DNA from: an uncultured Oscillibacter sp.
GTDB taxonomy: Bacteria; Bacillota; Clostridia; Oscillospirales; Oscillospiraceae
Direction of reading: 5' to 3'
Assembly: GCA_946183175.1 (NCBI GenBank)
Contig: CAMHBH010000002.1
Span: forward strand, 1 to 42,317
Length of the DNA stretch: 42,317 nt
The notes under the pieces are model-generated. The model saw nothing but the letters and a program-made list of their open reading frames with translations. It was not told the DNA's origin and searched no databases. This document shows positions 1 to 7,570 of this stretch, piece after piece; positions within the stretch are counted from its first letter, which is position 1, and each line of letters begins with the position of its first letter. The position numbers and the translations under genes are program-made.

Positions 1-2
1 TG

Positions 3-482
3 CAGTCGAAAGAAGTACGCGACCTCATGCCCGCCCTGCGCAGTCGCTGGCTTGCGTTCCACGTCTCCACCGTCATTGTCGCCTACGGCGCGTTCGGCGT
101 GTCGTTCGTACTCGCGCTGATTTACCTGTTGCGCGACCGCGTGGCCCCGGGCGGCTTTCTGGATTCCCACATCCCCCGGAACGACAAGCTCGACATTATC
201 GGCTACCGGAGCGTGTCCCTGGGCCTGCTGTTCCTGACGTTCACCATCGTCACGGGCGCAATCTGGGCCGAACAGGCCTGGGGCAGTTACTGGTCGTGGG
301 ACCCGAAAGAAACCTGGTCGCTTGTGACGTGGATTGTCTACGCGGCCTACCTGCACTTACGCCTCCGGCGCGGCTGGCGCGGGAAAGCCGCCGCGTTATT
401 CGCCGCGCTCGGGTTCGTGTGCGTCATGTTCACCTATATCGGCGTGAATACCTTCCTCCCCGGCATTCACAGCTACGCATAA
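3..482 (+). CDS. ccsA: CcsA/CcsB-type cytochrome c biogenesis protein (5' end outside window)
   Basis: This is the C-terminal 159 residues of a polytopic membrane protein of the CcsA/ResC haem-handling family, which with a ResB/Ccs1 partner moves haem across the membrane and attaches it to apocytochrome c (System II). The reading frame is open to the left edge, so the gene starts outside the window. Visible marks are the tryptophan-rich haem-binding motif WGSYWSWDPKETWSL at about residues 86-100 of the visible part, several hydrophobic segments, and the usual family ending GVNTFLPGIHSYA with a conserved histidine. The partner gene, if present, would lie upstream and is not seen. It is followed by a GC-rich hairpin and a convergent gene. 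The family call is firm; which cytochromes it serves cannot be said. Confidence 0.9.
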   Translation, partial: QSKEVRDLMPALRSRWLAFHVSTVIVAYGAFGVSFVLALIYLLRDRVAPGGFLDSHIPRNDKLDIIGYRSVSLGLLFLTFTIVTGAIWAEQAWGSYWSWDPKETWSLVTWIVYAAYLHLRLRRGWRGKAAALFAALGFVCVMFTYIGVNTFLPGIHSYA

Positions 483-486
483 CAAC

Positions 487-513
487 AGCGGGACGGCCAC
501 AGGCCGCCCCGCT
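487..513. terminator. GC-rich hairpin between convergent genes
   Basis: AGCGGG-A-CGGCC, a 3-nt loop, then GGCCG-C-CCCGCT forms an 11-pair stem with one mismatch, only 4 bp after the ccsA stop and 11 bp before the end of the opposing gene. There is no U-tract, so termination in both directions is an inference from position and stability. Confidence 0.55.
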
Positions 514-524
514 CTCATTGTCCT

Positions 525-1583
525 TTACAGGCTTATAACCGCCTCCACGTCGTCGCGGTCGACGGGCTTATTGTGCGCGAGCTGGTTCCGAATCCGGCGG
601 CAGAGGCGCAGGCCGCTGACTTCCGCCGACGTGAACAGGTGCACGCGCAGGTTGGCGATGATGTAGCACAGCGCGCCGATTTCGAGGTCGAAAGGCTCCG
701 TGACTTCGTCGCCGTTGGAGTTGGAAATCGGCAGGAAGCGCGAGAGTTCCAGTTTGTGCCGCTCTATGAAGTCGATACGGTAGCGCTCCATGAGGGGAAA
801 TAACAGCGCGACAGCCGCAAGCCATACTTTGCTTGTCAATTCGCTTTCGGTCTGGGGCGGAAAGTGCCTTCCGTCGGAGTCGCGCGCGGTCGCGAGGACT
901 TGCCGCGCGGTTTCGAGGGGGTCGTCGACGAGGCGCGCGCCCGTCTCCAACAGCGCCGCGCATAATTCCGGCTGGCTCCCCGCGATACTCAGCGCGAGTT
1001 CGGCCTGATAGTCGCGCAGTTGCGTGCCGGACTGCTCCGCCGCCATTTCCAGACAGAACACCCGGCAGTCGTAGCGCTCCACCTGACACGATATCAAGTC
1101 CAGATTGCCGGGCTTCATCGGGGGCCCGTCGTACTCAATCACGAATACGGCATGGGGTTCGCTGTCGGGGGCGGCGGCGTGGTACTGCGTCACGAACTCC
1201 GCCCACTTCATCAGGTCGGCCTTCTGGTGTACGCCCGTAATCCAGATGTCGTAGTCGTTCATGGCGAGGCTGCGCCGGGACGCGAGATATTCGCCGTAAG
1301 TCTGCCCGGGCCAGTAGTCGGCCTGTACGTCAATCGGGCAGAGGCTGTTCAGGATGAACTGTCCGGGGGCGGTCTTGCCGGGCCAAGAGACCCGCTTCAG
1401 GCGGCGCGCCACGCTGTAGGGGGCGCGCCGGATGTCGATTTCGCCGTAGAAGCGCTCCCGCCACGGGAAGCGTTCCGGCATGGACAGCACCGCCGAACGG
1501 TGGTCGCGGAGGTGTTCCGTGACGCTCGTCAGGAGGCGGAGAGAGTTTCCAATCTGTCCCCACCAGATGTCGTCGGGCCTCAT
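525..1583 (-). CDS. Uncharacterised protein with C-terminal HEPN-like Rx4H motif, partner of the giant ATPase
   Basis: A 352-aa soluble protein that I cannot assign to a named family. Its last 25 residues contain RIRNQLAHNKPVD, in which RNQLAH (about residues 332-337) is an exact R-x4-H. In HEPN-fold proteins this motif, usually followed by a short acidic helix, forms the RNase active site; many inactive HEPN members also keep it. The rest is mixed alpha/beta with no signal peptide or membrane segment. The ATG overlaps the TGA of the upstream 1909-aa ATPase in an ATGA (1580-1583), and a GGGGGAGGG Shine-Dalgarno lies inside the end of that gene, so the two are translationally coupled. By analogy with NTPase-HEPN conflict systems it may be the effector, with the ATPase as sensor/switch. 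The HEPN label rests on motif and position only. Confidence 0.6.
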   Translation of the reverse strand: MRPDDIWWGQIGNSLRLLTSVTEHLRDHRSAVLSMPERFPWRERFYGEIDIRRAPYSVARRLKRVSWPGKTAPGQFILNSLCPIDVQADYWPGQTYGEYLASRRSLAMNDYDIWITGVHQKADLMKWAEFVTQYHAAAPDSEPHAVFVIEYDGPPMKPGNLDLISCQVERYDCRVFCLEMAAEQSGTQLRDYQAELALSIAGSQPELCAALLETGARLVDDPLETARQVLATARDSDGRHFPPQTESELTSKVWLAAVALLFPLMERYRIDFIERHKLELSRFLPISNSNGDEVTEPFDLEIGALCYIIANLRVHLFTSAEVSGLRLCRRIRNQLAHNKPVDRDDVEAVISL

Positions 1584-4500
1584 TCCGCGCCCTCCCCCAT
1601 GCGGGACAGCTTCTCAAAGATTTCCTCGTCGGAACCGAGCAGGTCGCGGAAGTTCTTCGACGCCAGAAGGTAGGTGTCCTGGCTGACGCTCCGGAGGATG
1701 TTCAGGTCTTGCAATTCCTGTAAGAGGGCGTCGACCTGTTCCTCGGAGAGGTCGCGGAGGGGCGCAATCTGCAAGTCCTTCGCGTGGCGGAGGATGTCCC
1801 CGGCGGTGTAGCCGCCCCGCGACGGCTCGTCGGTGTACATCCAGCCAATGAGGAGCGTCAGCGGGTAGTAGCAACTCCCCTGGTCCTGGTCGAGACGGAG
1901 CGTGATTTCAAACTTTTCGCGAATCTGCTCCATGAACTCCTTGTCGGCCATGACGCGCCGGAGGTGGTCGTCGGTGATGACGTAGGGCGGCGTGCGCTTG
2001 ACATCGTAGCCGGCGTAGTCGGGGGCGCGGAGGGACTCTATCAGCTTCTGGCAGTAGAGTTGAATCAGGCCGGGGAAGTAGTTGACGGTCGCGAGAATCT
2101 GCGAGACGGTGACGCGGCTGGGCAGGGACAGTCCCAGATAGCTCAGCGGGACGGTAAGCAGTTCCTGTGCTTCGGGGGTGCGGAAGGGCGTGATTTTCAG
2201 GGAGGAGAACTGCGTAATCACGGCGTTCCTGCCGAGGGCCACTTCGCGGTTGAAGCGGATAATATTGTGCAGTCCGGCGAGGGCGAATTTGAATCTGCCG
2301 GGGAGAACCTGCTGGATATTCTTCAGGTCGACGAGGGGCCTGTAGTTGTACTGACTGCAATCGGCGATAAAGGTATCGGCCTCGTCGAGCATGATGAGGA
2401 GGTAACGTACATCCTCATTCCGGCGGAGGTAGCGGCGGATTAAGTCACAGAGTTCGTCCCAGTCTTCGATAGCGGGGCCGTCGTCGGGGAGGATTTCCAG
2501 CTCCATGAGCTCCATAGACAACCGGCGCGCGGCGGCGGCGCAGTCGCAGTCCTTGATGTCGACGAGCACGGCGCGGCGGCCCTGATTGCCGTCGAGGTCT
2601 CCGCGGGCCTTCTTGAAGAGCGCCGACTTGCCGAGCTGACGCCCGCCGTAAATCAGGTTGACGCCGTTCGGGTCTTCGATTCGGAAAAGTTCGTCCTTGC
2701 GCCCGATGAAGATTTCGGGCGGCATGGTGTGCGACGACTCCACGACGTAGGGCTGGCAGTAGGAGAAGGGGATGCCGTCGGCCATGAGAATGCGGTTGAT
2801 GAGGTTCTCGTTGTAGTTGTTGGCGAGGTGGCAAATCAGAACGCGGTCGATGACAAGGTAGACGTTCCGGAGGCCGCTTTCGCGCTGTTTGATTTTGCGG
2901 GCGAGTACGCGCCGGTCGACGCCGCCAAGGGCGTAGTCAAGGAGGATTACTTTATTCCCGTCGAGGGCGTCGAGGGAGCGGATTTTCTCGTAGAGCCTGT
3001 CGCAGTCGTAGGAGCCGTAGAGGCAGGCGACGTACATGCCATCCCGGGCGAGGCGCGAGCCGAACGCCGCGATAGGGTGTACGGGCGCGGTCATATTGGC
3101 GGCTACGGCGTCGCGGAGGACGTGGTAAATCTCCGTGCGGGGGTCGGCGGGGAAACTGTACGCGCTGACCTGGATATTGTTCCATCCCAGGCGGTTGAGC
3201 AGTTGCGTGATACGCTCCGGGCTGGAGGGACTGCCGTTGTTGAGCCAGTTGTCAATGAGCTGTTGCGCGCCGCGCATGTCCTTGTTGCGGGCGCGGCGTC
3301 CGCCCAGAAGCGCCGACAAAGAACGGCTTGCGTCCGAAACGCGGCTGTAGACCGTCGCGTAGCTGTTCCAGAAGTCCTCCAGGTATCCGAGGGCCTCCGG
3401 CTGTTGAATATCAAGGGAGAAGTCGCCCACGCGGATACGCCGCATCCAGTCCTCCGCTACGATGAAGTTCTGGTTTGCAATCTGCTCCCGGATGGCGTCG
3501 ACGTAACCGGGGTGCTGGTCGAACTGCTCCTGATTCCCGGCGATGAGCGCGTCGAGCTGTGCGCCGAGGAGGCTTTCGTACTCCTGCGCGCTCTCGTGCA
3601 CTCTGTCCATGGCCTGCGTGAGAATGCGGTTGAAGAAACCGTAGTTCCTGCTCCGCAGACAGGCGACGTACCAGTAGCGTACTGTATCCTCTAAGGTAGA
3701 GCAGAAGTTGTCGGAGTTCATGATTTGCCCGTAGTTCATGGCCAGGGCGTAGGTTTCGAGGAAGCCCCGGAAGCGCACGCCGGCCTGTAGGCGGGCCTGC
3801 GTGACGAACTGGTCGGCGTTCTCGGGGACGGTCACGGCGTCGGCCTGTCCGGTGGCGCGGAGGTATTCGAGGATACGCGCGGCGGTGCCGTAGTTGTGGG
3901 CGGTCTTGTCGGGGCCGTAAACGCGGTCGAGGCGCGACTGCCAGTCGGTGAAGCCGTTCTCCGCGTGGGCCCGGATACGCGCCAGCACGTTGAGTTCGGG
4001 GAGGGCGCAGAACGTCGACGAAAAGTCCGGTAAGAAATCCTCGTCGAGCAGAACGGCGTCGCCCTTCAGGAACGTGACGTAGAAGAAATTCTCCTGCTCA
4101 AAGCTCCAGCGGCCTTCGAGGCGGTCGGAGAGTTCCTGCGCGGTGTGGCCCAGAATCCGGAGGCCCAGACGGTCTTCCGGGTTCGACGCCTGCGGGACGG
4201 TGTCGTGACAGTAGGCGGCGAGTTCTTCCAGTTGCCCGGACAGTCTCGGGTGCAGATTCGCGGCGGCCTTTTCGCCTTCCGGCGTGCGCCACGTCAGCCC
4301 GGCACTCCGCCCCGTCAGCGCGTACCACTGACAGACCACGTCCAGCATTTCCGTAATGTTCGAGCGGAGATTGTTCCGGCGGTCGCCCTGTAAGTCCGTG
4401 TGCTCCTTCTGTAGACGGAGACGCTTGGCGGCCTGCGTCCAGCAGTCCTCTATAAACTCGTCGATGGCGTCTGTGCTCAACTGCTTGTGGGAGAACTGCG

Positions 4501-7309
4501 GCACGCCGTTCAGGAAGCGCTCAATAAAGGTGTCGCGCTCTTCCTCTAACGCCTTCTGGTCGCGCTCCATGACGCGGCGAACCATCGTAGAGAGCCAGTT
4601 TTCTCTCGCGAACGCGATTTTTTTCGTTTCGAGCAGTCGCGCGAACCGGACGCCCTCCCGGGGCGGGGTGAGTACGAAACGGCGGTAAACCTCGTCGGCG
4701 TGGTGTACGACTTCCTCCAGCTCGTCGCGGATTCGGTTCACGTCCTGGTTGCGGTAGTCGGCGTAGATGTCCATGGCCTGTCCGGAGAGGTTGCGGAACT
4801 CTTCCAGCGTGTCACAGGCGCCTTGCAGGGCGGGGATGTCGCGTACCACGGAGATACTGTCGCGGAGGCCGCGGGCGGTGAAGTCCCAGCCGCGCCCGGA
4901 CAGGAACGACGCCCGCAGGAATGCCGCCGCCATACAGAAGTCGGTCAGACGGGGGTAGTCGGCGTCCATGTTCGTAAAGGCGCTGAGGAGGGCGGAGATG
5001 GAGTAATCCTGCGTCATGAGGGGGTCGCTGACGGCGATTCCCGCCACGCGGTACACCGGGAGCAGGGCGTCGTTGAGCGTGGAGGCGGCCTTCAGATACG
5101 CCACGGCCAGCGGCACGGCGTCGGGGCCGTCGAACTCCATCGCCTGGTCGACAATGTCCCGTTTCGACAGGCCCAGCGCGGCCCAGCCGTCGCGGTCCTG
5201 GTAGGGCACGGTCTCCATATTCTCGTCGCCGGAATCGGGCTCTTCCTCCTCCTCGTCGTCCTCGTCCTCGTCCTCTACGGCGTCCTCTTCTTCGTCGTAC
5301 TCCTCCCCGTCGCGGGGGAGTTCTTCGGGGCCTTCCTCCCCGGAATCGGCGGGGGCGCTCTCGGGGTACACCGGCCCCTCCCCGACGCGGTTCCGCTCCA
5401 CGCGGCGGCGCGTCTCCTCTAACGCCGCGTAAGAGCGCGCGAGGCGTTCGTCGTAGGGCGGCAACACCTCCGACGCAAGACGTAAATCTTCTTCCGCCTC
5501 GTCGGGCAGATTCAGCGCGCACTCCGCGCGGCACTTCCAAATCAGTATGCGCGGGTAGAAGCGGGCGTTCTGCTCGTCTCCGGCGAGTTCGTCGCTGCGG
5601 TAGAGCGCCAGCCACTCCTCGGCGCTCCGCCGCACGTCCTCCATGAGCGACAGGTCGAGCTTCTCGTAGTAACTGCGGATACAGGAGCGGATATACTGCG
5701 CCAGGAACGTCGAGCGCACTTTCGCGCTGGTGGGTCCGGCGTCGAGGGCGCGCCCCAAGTATTCCCGCGAAACCGGGAACTCGCAAAGGGAGTAGTAGAG
5801 CTGCCCGATGGCCGCGATACGCCACGGCTCCTCGGGGTAGGCGTCCTGGTGGGCGCGGTAGAAGGATTCGACTTCGTACAGGGTATCGGTCTGCCTGTCC
5901 ATGCGGAACTTTTCGAGCGCGAACTGCACGAGGTCGCCCATGGCGCTCGGGGCGTCGGGGGTCAGCGCGGCCTCCTCGCACAGGGCGATTGCCGCCCCGT
6001 ACTCCCCGCGCGCGGCGGCCTGACGCGCCCGTACAAGCGGCGAGTCCGCGCCGTGGATTTCGTAGGCCCAGCCCTCCCGGGGCACGAAACTGACCCATAT
6101 CGGTGGGCCCTCCAGGCGGTTGTTGAGATTCTCTTCCAGCCGTTGGGCGAGCGGCTTGTCGGCCTCCTGATAGGAGAAGTAGCACCGCCCGTCGGGGGCT
6201 GTAATCTCCCCGCGACGCCCGCCCCAGTCGAGTTTGCTAATCCAGCCGACGTAGCGGCGCTCCGGCGGCGCGACGACCGCCGACGGTTCCGGCACTTGCG
6301 CGACGCCCGACGCGGCTTCTTCCCCCTCCAGGACGGTGAAGCGGCGGATTTCCTGCGCGCTTTCGGTTCCGGGGAAGTAGCGGGTCAGGGTATTGAGGGC
6401 GCGTTCGGTGTCCTGAAGGCTGACGGTCTCCGGGAGGGGCTTGCTTGCCACGAGCGCGGCCAGTACGCGGCGCAAATTCTGCTGGAAGCCCAGCCCGAGG
6501 CGCTTGTCGAGCAGGCGGACGGCGGAAATGTCCTTCGCGTTCAGGGCGCTGACCGTCAGGATACTGAGCAGGTCTTCCTCGGAGGAACCTTCGGGGTGAC
6601 GGGTGTCGGGTTCGAGAATCGCCAGGGCGGCGTAGGCCCCCGCCTTGGCCCAGGTACCCTCCCGGAAGGCGCACAGGGCGGCCTCGTGGAAACAGCGCCC
6701 CACCAGGAACACGTCGGCGTAGTACAGGCCCGCGCGGGCCAGCATGGCCCCGCAGAAACAGGCCGCGTCGGTGCTCCAGGCGTCCTGCCGGGGGGCCTGC
6801 GGCTGTGTAATGAGTTGGTACGCGGCCCGCGCCGCCGCCGACATCCGCTCGCGGTCGGTACACTTCACGCCGTACTGAAATTTACTGTAGATACCGTCAA
6901 GTTTTTTGCGCTCCTTACGGGAGAGCTGTCCGAACAGGTCGCGGATTTTTCTGTCGCTGAGGGCGAGCCCCGCTACGGACACTTCGTCTCGGAGTAAGGA
7001 CGCGGTTTCGATTTGGGGTTCCGGCGCGGGGGCCGGGGCCGGGGTGTTTGACTGCGCCGGGGCCGGGGACGTTACGGACGAGACCTGCTTCCAGCCGTGA
7101 ATGATTCCGTAGCTCAAAAAGAGTTCCTGCCCGGCCCCGTCGGTGAGCATGAGCGTCCCGCCGGAAGGCGTGCCTTCCGCGTCGTACTCGGTTTCGTTCT
7201 CCGTCACAGTCGCGGAAAGTGTCTCCAGGTGCGTGACATCCCCGTAAGTGACGGATACCGTGTCCCCGCTCCGCAATTTTGAGAGCGACTTCATGATAAG
7301 TCTTGACAC
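1580..7309 (-). CDS. Giant multidomain ATPase (cold-shock-like barrel, helical repeats, C-terminal STAND-like P-loop)
   Basis: About 1909 aa. I chose the GTG at 7309 because AGAGGAGG (7317-7324) stands 7 nt before it; the in-frame ATG at 7294 is too far from that site. Order: a small beta-rich N-terminal domain (about 1-75), a Pro/Ala linker, helical repeats, a cold-shock-like barrel beginning GWISKLDWGGRRGEI (about 353-425), TPR-like helices, a very acidic Glu/Asp stretch (about 660-698), a long helical middle, an alpha/beta segment near 1420, then a P-loop ATPase with Walker A GGRQLGKSAL (about 1554) and Walker B LLIMLDEAD (about 1638), and a winged-helix-like tail. The FIGRKDEL lead-in to Walker A resembles STAND/archaeal-type ATPases. 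No membrane segment. It forms an operon with the overlapping Rx4H protein. A role as sensor of a defence or RNA-stress system is inference; the ATPase call is solid. Confidence 0.75.
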   Translation of the reverse strand: MSRLIMKSLSKLRSGDTVSVTYGDVTHLETLSATVTENETEYDAEGTPSGGTLMLTDGAGQELFLSYGIIHGWKQVSSVTSPAPAQSNTPAPAPAPEPQIETASLLRDEVSVAGLALSDRKIRDLFGQLSRKERKKLDGIYSKFQYGVKCTDRERMSAAARAAYQLITQPQAPRQDAWSTDAACFCGAMLARAGLYYADVFLVGRCFHEAALCAFREGTWAKAGAYAALAILEPDTRHPEGSSEEDLLSILTVSALNAKDISAVRLLDKRLGLGFQQNLRRVLAALVASKPLPETVSLQDTERALNTLTRYFPGTESAQEIRRFTVLEGEEAASGVAQVPEPSAVVAPPERRYVGWISKLDWGGRRGEITAPDGRCYFSYQEADKPLAQRLEENLNNRLEGPPIWVSFVPREGWAYEIHGADSPLVRARQAAARGEYGAAIALCEEAALTPDAPSAMGDLVQFALEKFRMDRQTDTLYEVESFYRAHQDAYPEEPWRIAAIGQLYYSLCEFPVSREYLGRALDAGPTSAKVRSTFLAQYIRSCIRSYYEKLDLSLMEDVRRSAEEWLALYRSDELAGDEQNARFYPRILIWKCRAECALNLPDEAEEDLRLASEVLPPYDERLARSYAALEETRRRVERNRVGEGPVYPESAPADSGEEGPEELPRDGEEYDEEEDAVEDEDEDDEEEEEPDSGDENMETVPYQDRDGWAALGLSKRDIVDQAMEFDGPDAVPLAVAYLKAASTLNDALLPVYRVAGIAVSDPLMTQDYSISALLSAFTNMDADYPRLTDFCMAAAFLRASFLSGRGWDFTARGLRDSISVVRDIPALQGACDTLEEFRNLSGQAMDIYADYRNQDVNRIRDELEEVVHHADEVYRRFVLTPPREGVRFARLLETKKIAFARENWLSTMVRRVMERDQKALEEERDTFIERFLNGVPQFSHKQLSTDAIDEFIEDCWTQAAKRLRLQKEHTDLQGDRRNNLRSNITEMLDVVCQWYALTGRSAGLTWRTPEGEKAAANLHPRLSGQLEELAAYCHDTVPQASNPEDRLGLRILGHTAQELSDRLEGRWSFEQENFFYVTFLKGDAVLLDEDFLPDFSSTFCALPELNVLARIRAHAENGFTDWQSRLDRVYGPDKTAHNYGTAARILEYLRATGQADAVTVPENADQFVTQARLQAGVRFRGFLETYALAMNYGQIMNSDNFCSTLEDTVRYWYVACLRSRNYGFFNRILTQAMDRVHESAQEYESLLGAQLDALIAGNQEQFDQHPGYVDAIREQIANQNFIVAEDWMRRIRVGDFSLDIQQPEALGYLEDFWNSYATVYSRVSDASRSLSALLGGRRARNKDMRGAQQLIDNWLNNGSPSSPERITQLLNRLGWNNIQVSAYSFPADPRTEIYHVLRDAVAANMTAPVHPIAAFGSRLARDGMYVACLYGSYDCDRLYEKIRSLDALDGNKVILLDYALGGVDRRVLARKIKQRESGLRNVYLVIDRVLICHLANNYNENLINRILMADGIPFSYCQPYVVESSHTMPPEIFIGRKDELFRIEDPNGVNLIYGGRQLGKSALFKKARGDLDGNQGRRAVLVDIKDCDCAAAARRLSMELMELEILPDDGPAIEDWDELCDLIRRYLRRNEDVRYLLIMLDEADTFIADCSQYNYRPLVDLKNIQQVLPGRFKFALAGLHNIIRFNREVALGRNAVITQFSSLKITPFRTPEAQELLTVPLSYLGLSLPSRVTVSQILATVNYFPGLIQLYCQKLIESLRAPDYAGYDVKRTPPYVITDDHLRRVMADKEFMEQIREKFEITLRLDQDQGSCYYPLTLLIGWMYTDEPSRGGYTAGDILRHAKDLQIAPLRDLSEEQVDALLQELQDLNILRSVSQDTYLLASKNFRDLLGSDEEIFEKLSRMGEGAE

Positions 7310-7348
7310 AAAAAAGCCTCCTCTGCATGTCAAAATTTTACCGAATGG

Positions 7349-7377
7349 ATTATACCACGGCGGCGACGGCATTTCAA
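7349..7377 (-). promoter_or_regulatory. Promoter of the giant ATPase-HEPN operon
   Basis: On the minus strand TTGAAA (7377-7372), 17 bp, then TATAAT (7354-7349) preceded by TGG, an extended -10. Transcription would begin near 7342, giving a leader of about 33 nt ending in AGAGGAGG before the GTG start. Strong match to the housekeeping consensus. Confidence 0.75.
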
Positions 7378-7505
7378 GAGGTTTTTTGCGCGATTACAGT
7401 CGAATTGTATGTAAAAATGTTTGCCTGCCCCCCTCCGGGACACCGGAAAGTATGTGTAAAATTGACTGGCAAGCGTCATTTGCGCGCATTCGCGGGAAAA
7501 GGGGA

Positions 7506-7533
7506 TTGTATTTTCTCCCGTTTCCGCTATAAT
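7506..7533 (+). promoter_or_regulatory. metG promoter
   Basis: TTGTAT (7506-7511), 16-bp spacer, TATAAT (7528-7533), followed by a leader of roughly 30 nt with AAGGAGG at 7555-7561, 9 nt before the metG ATG. The leader is too short for a T-box, so no tRNA-sensing control is visible. It is divergent from the ATPase operon promoter. Confidence 0.7.
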
Positions 7534-7570
7534 GTGGGCATGGAGAAAGGAAAGAAGGAGGCCTTTGCAC

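Noticed and set aside
2729..3694. Long plus-strand open frame of 321 aa opposite the giant ATPase gene
   Set aside because: It is the antisense shadow of a high-GC coding gene: no Shine-Dalgarno, low-complexity Val/Gly/Glu composition, no domain.
5215..5330. Assembly problem at the Glu/Asp low-complexity stretch of the giant ATPase
   Set aside because: The frame stays open on both sides with varied codons; acidic linkers of this sort are common.
7310..7570. Possible T-box or riboswitch before metG
   Set aside because: The promoter at 7506-7533 leaves only about 30 nt of leader, too short for these elements.
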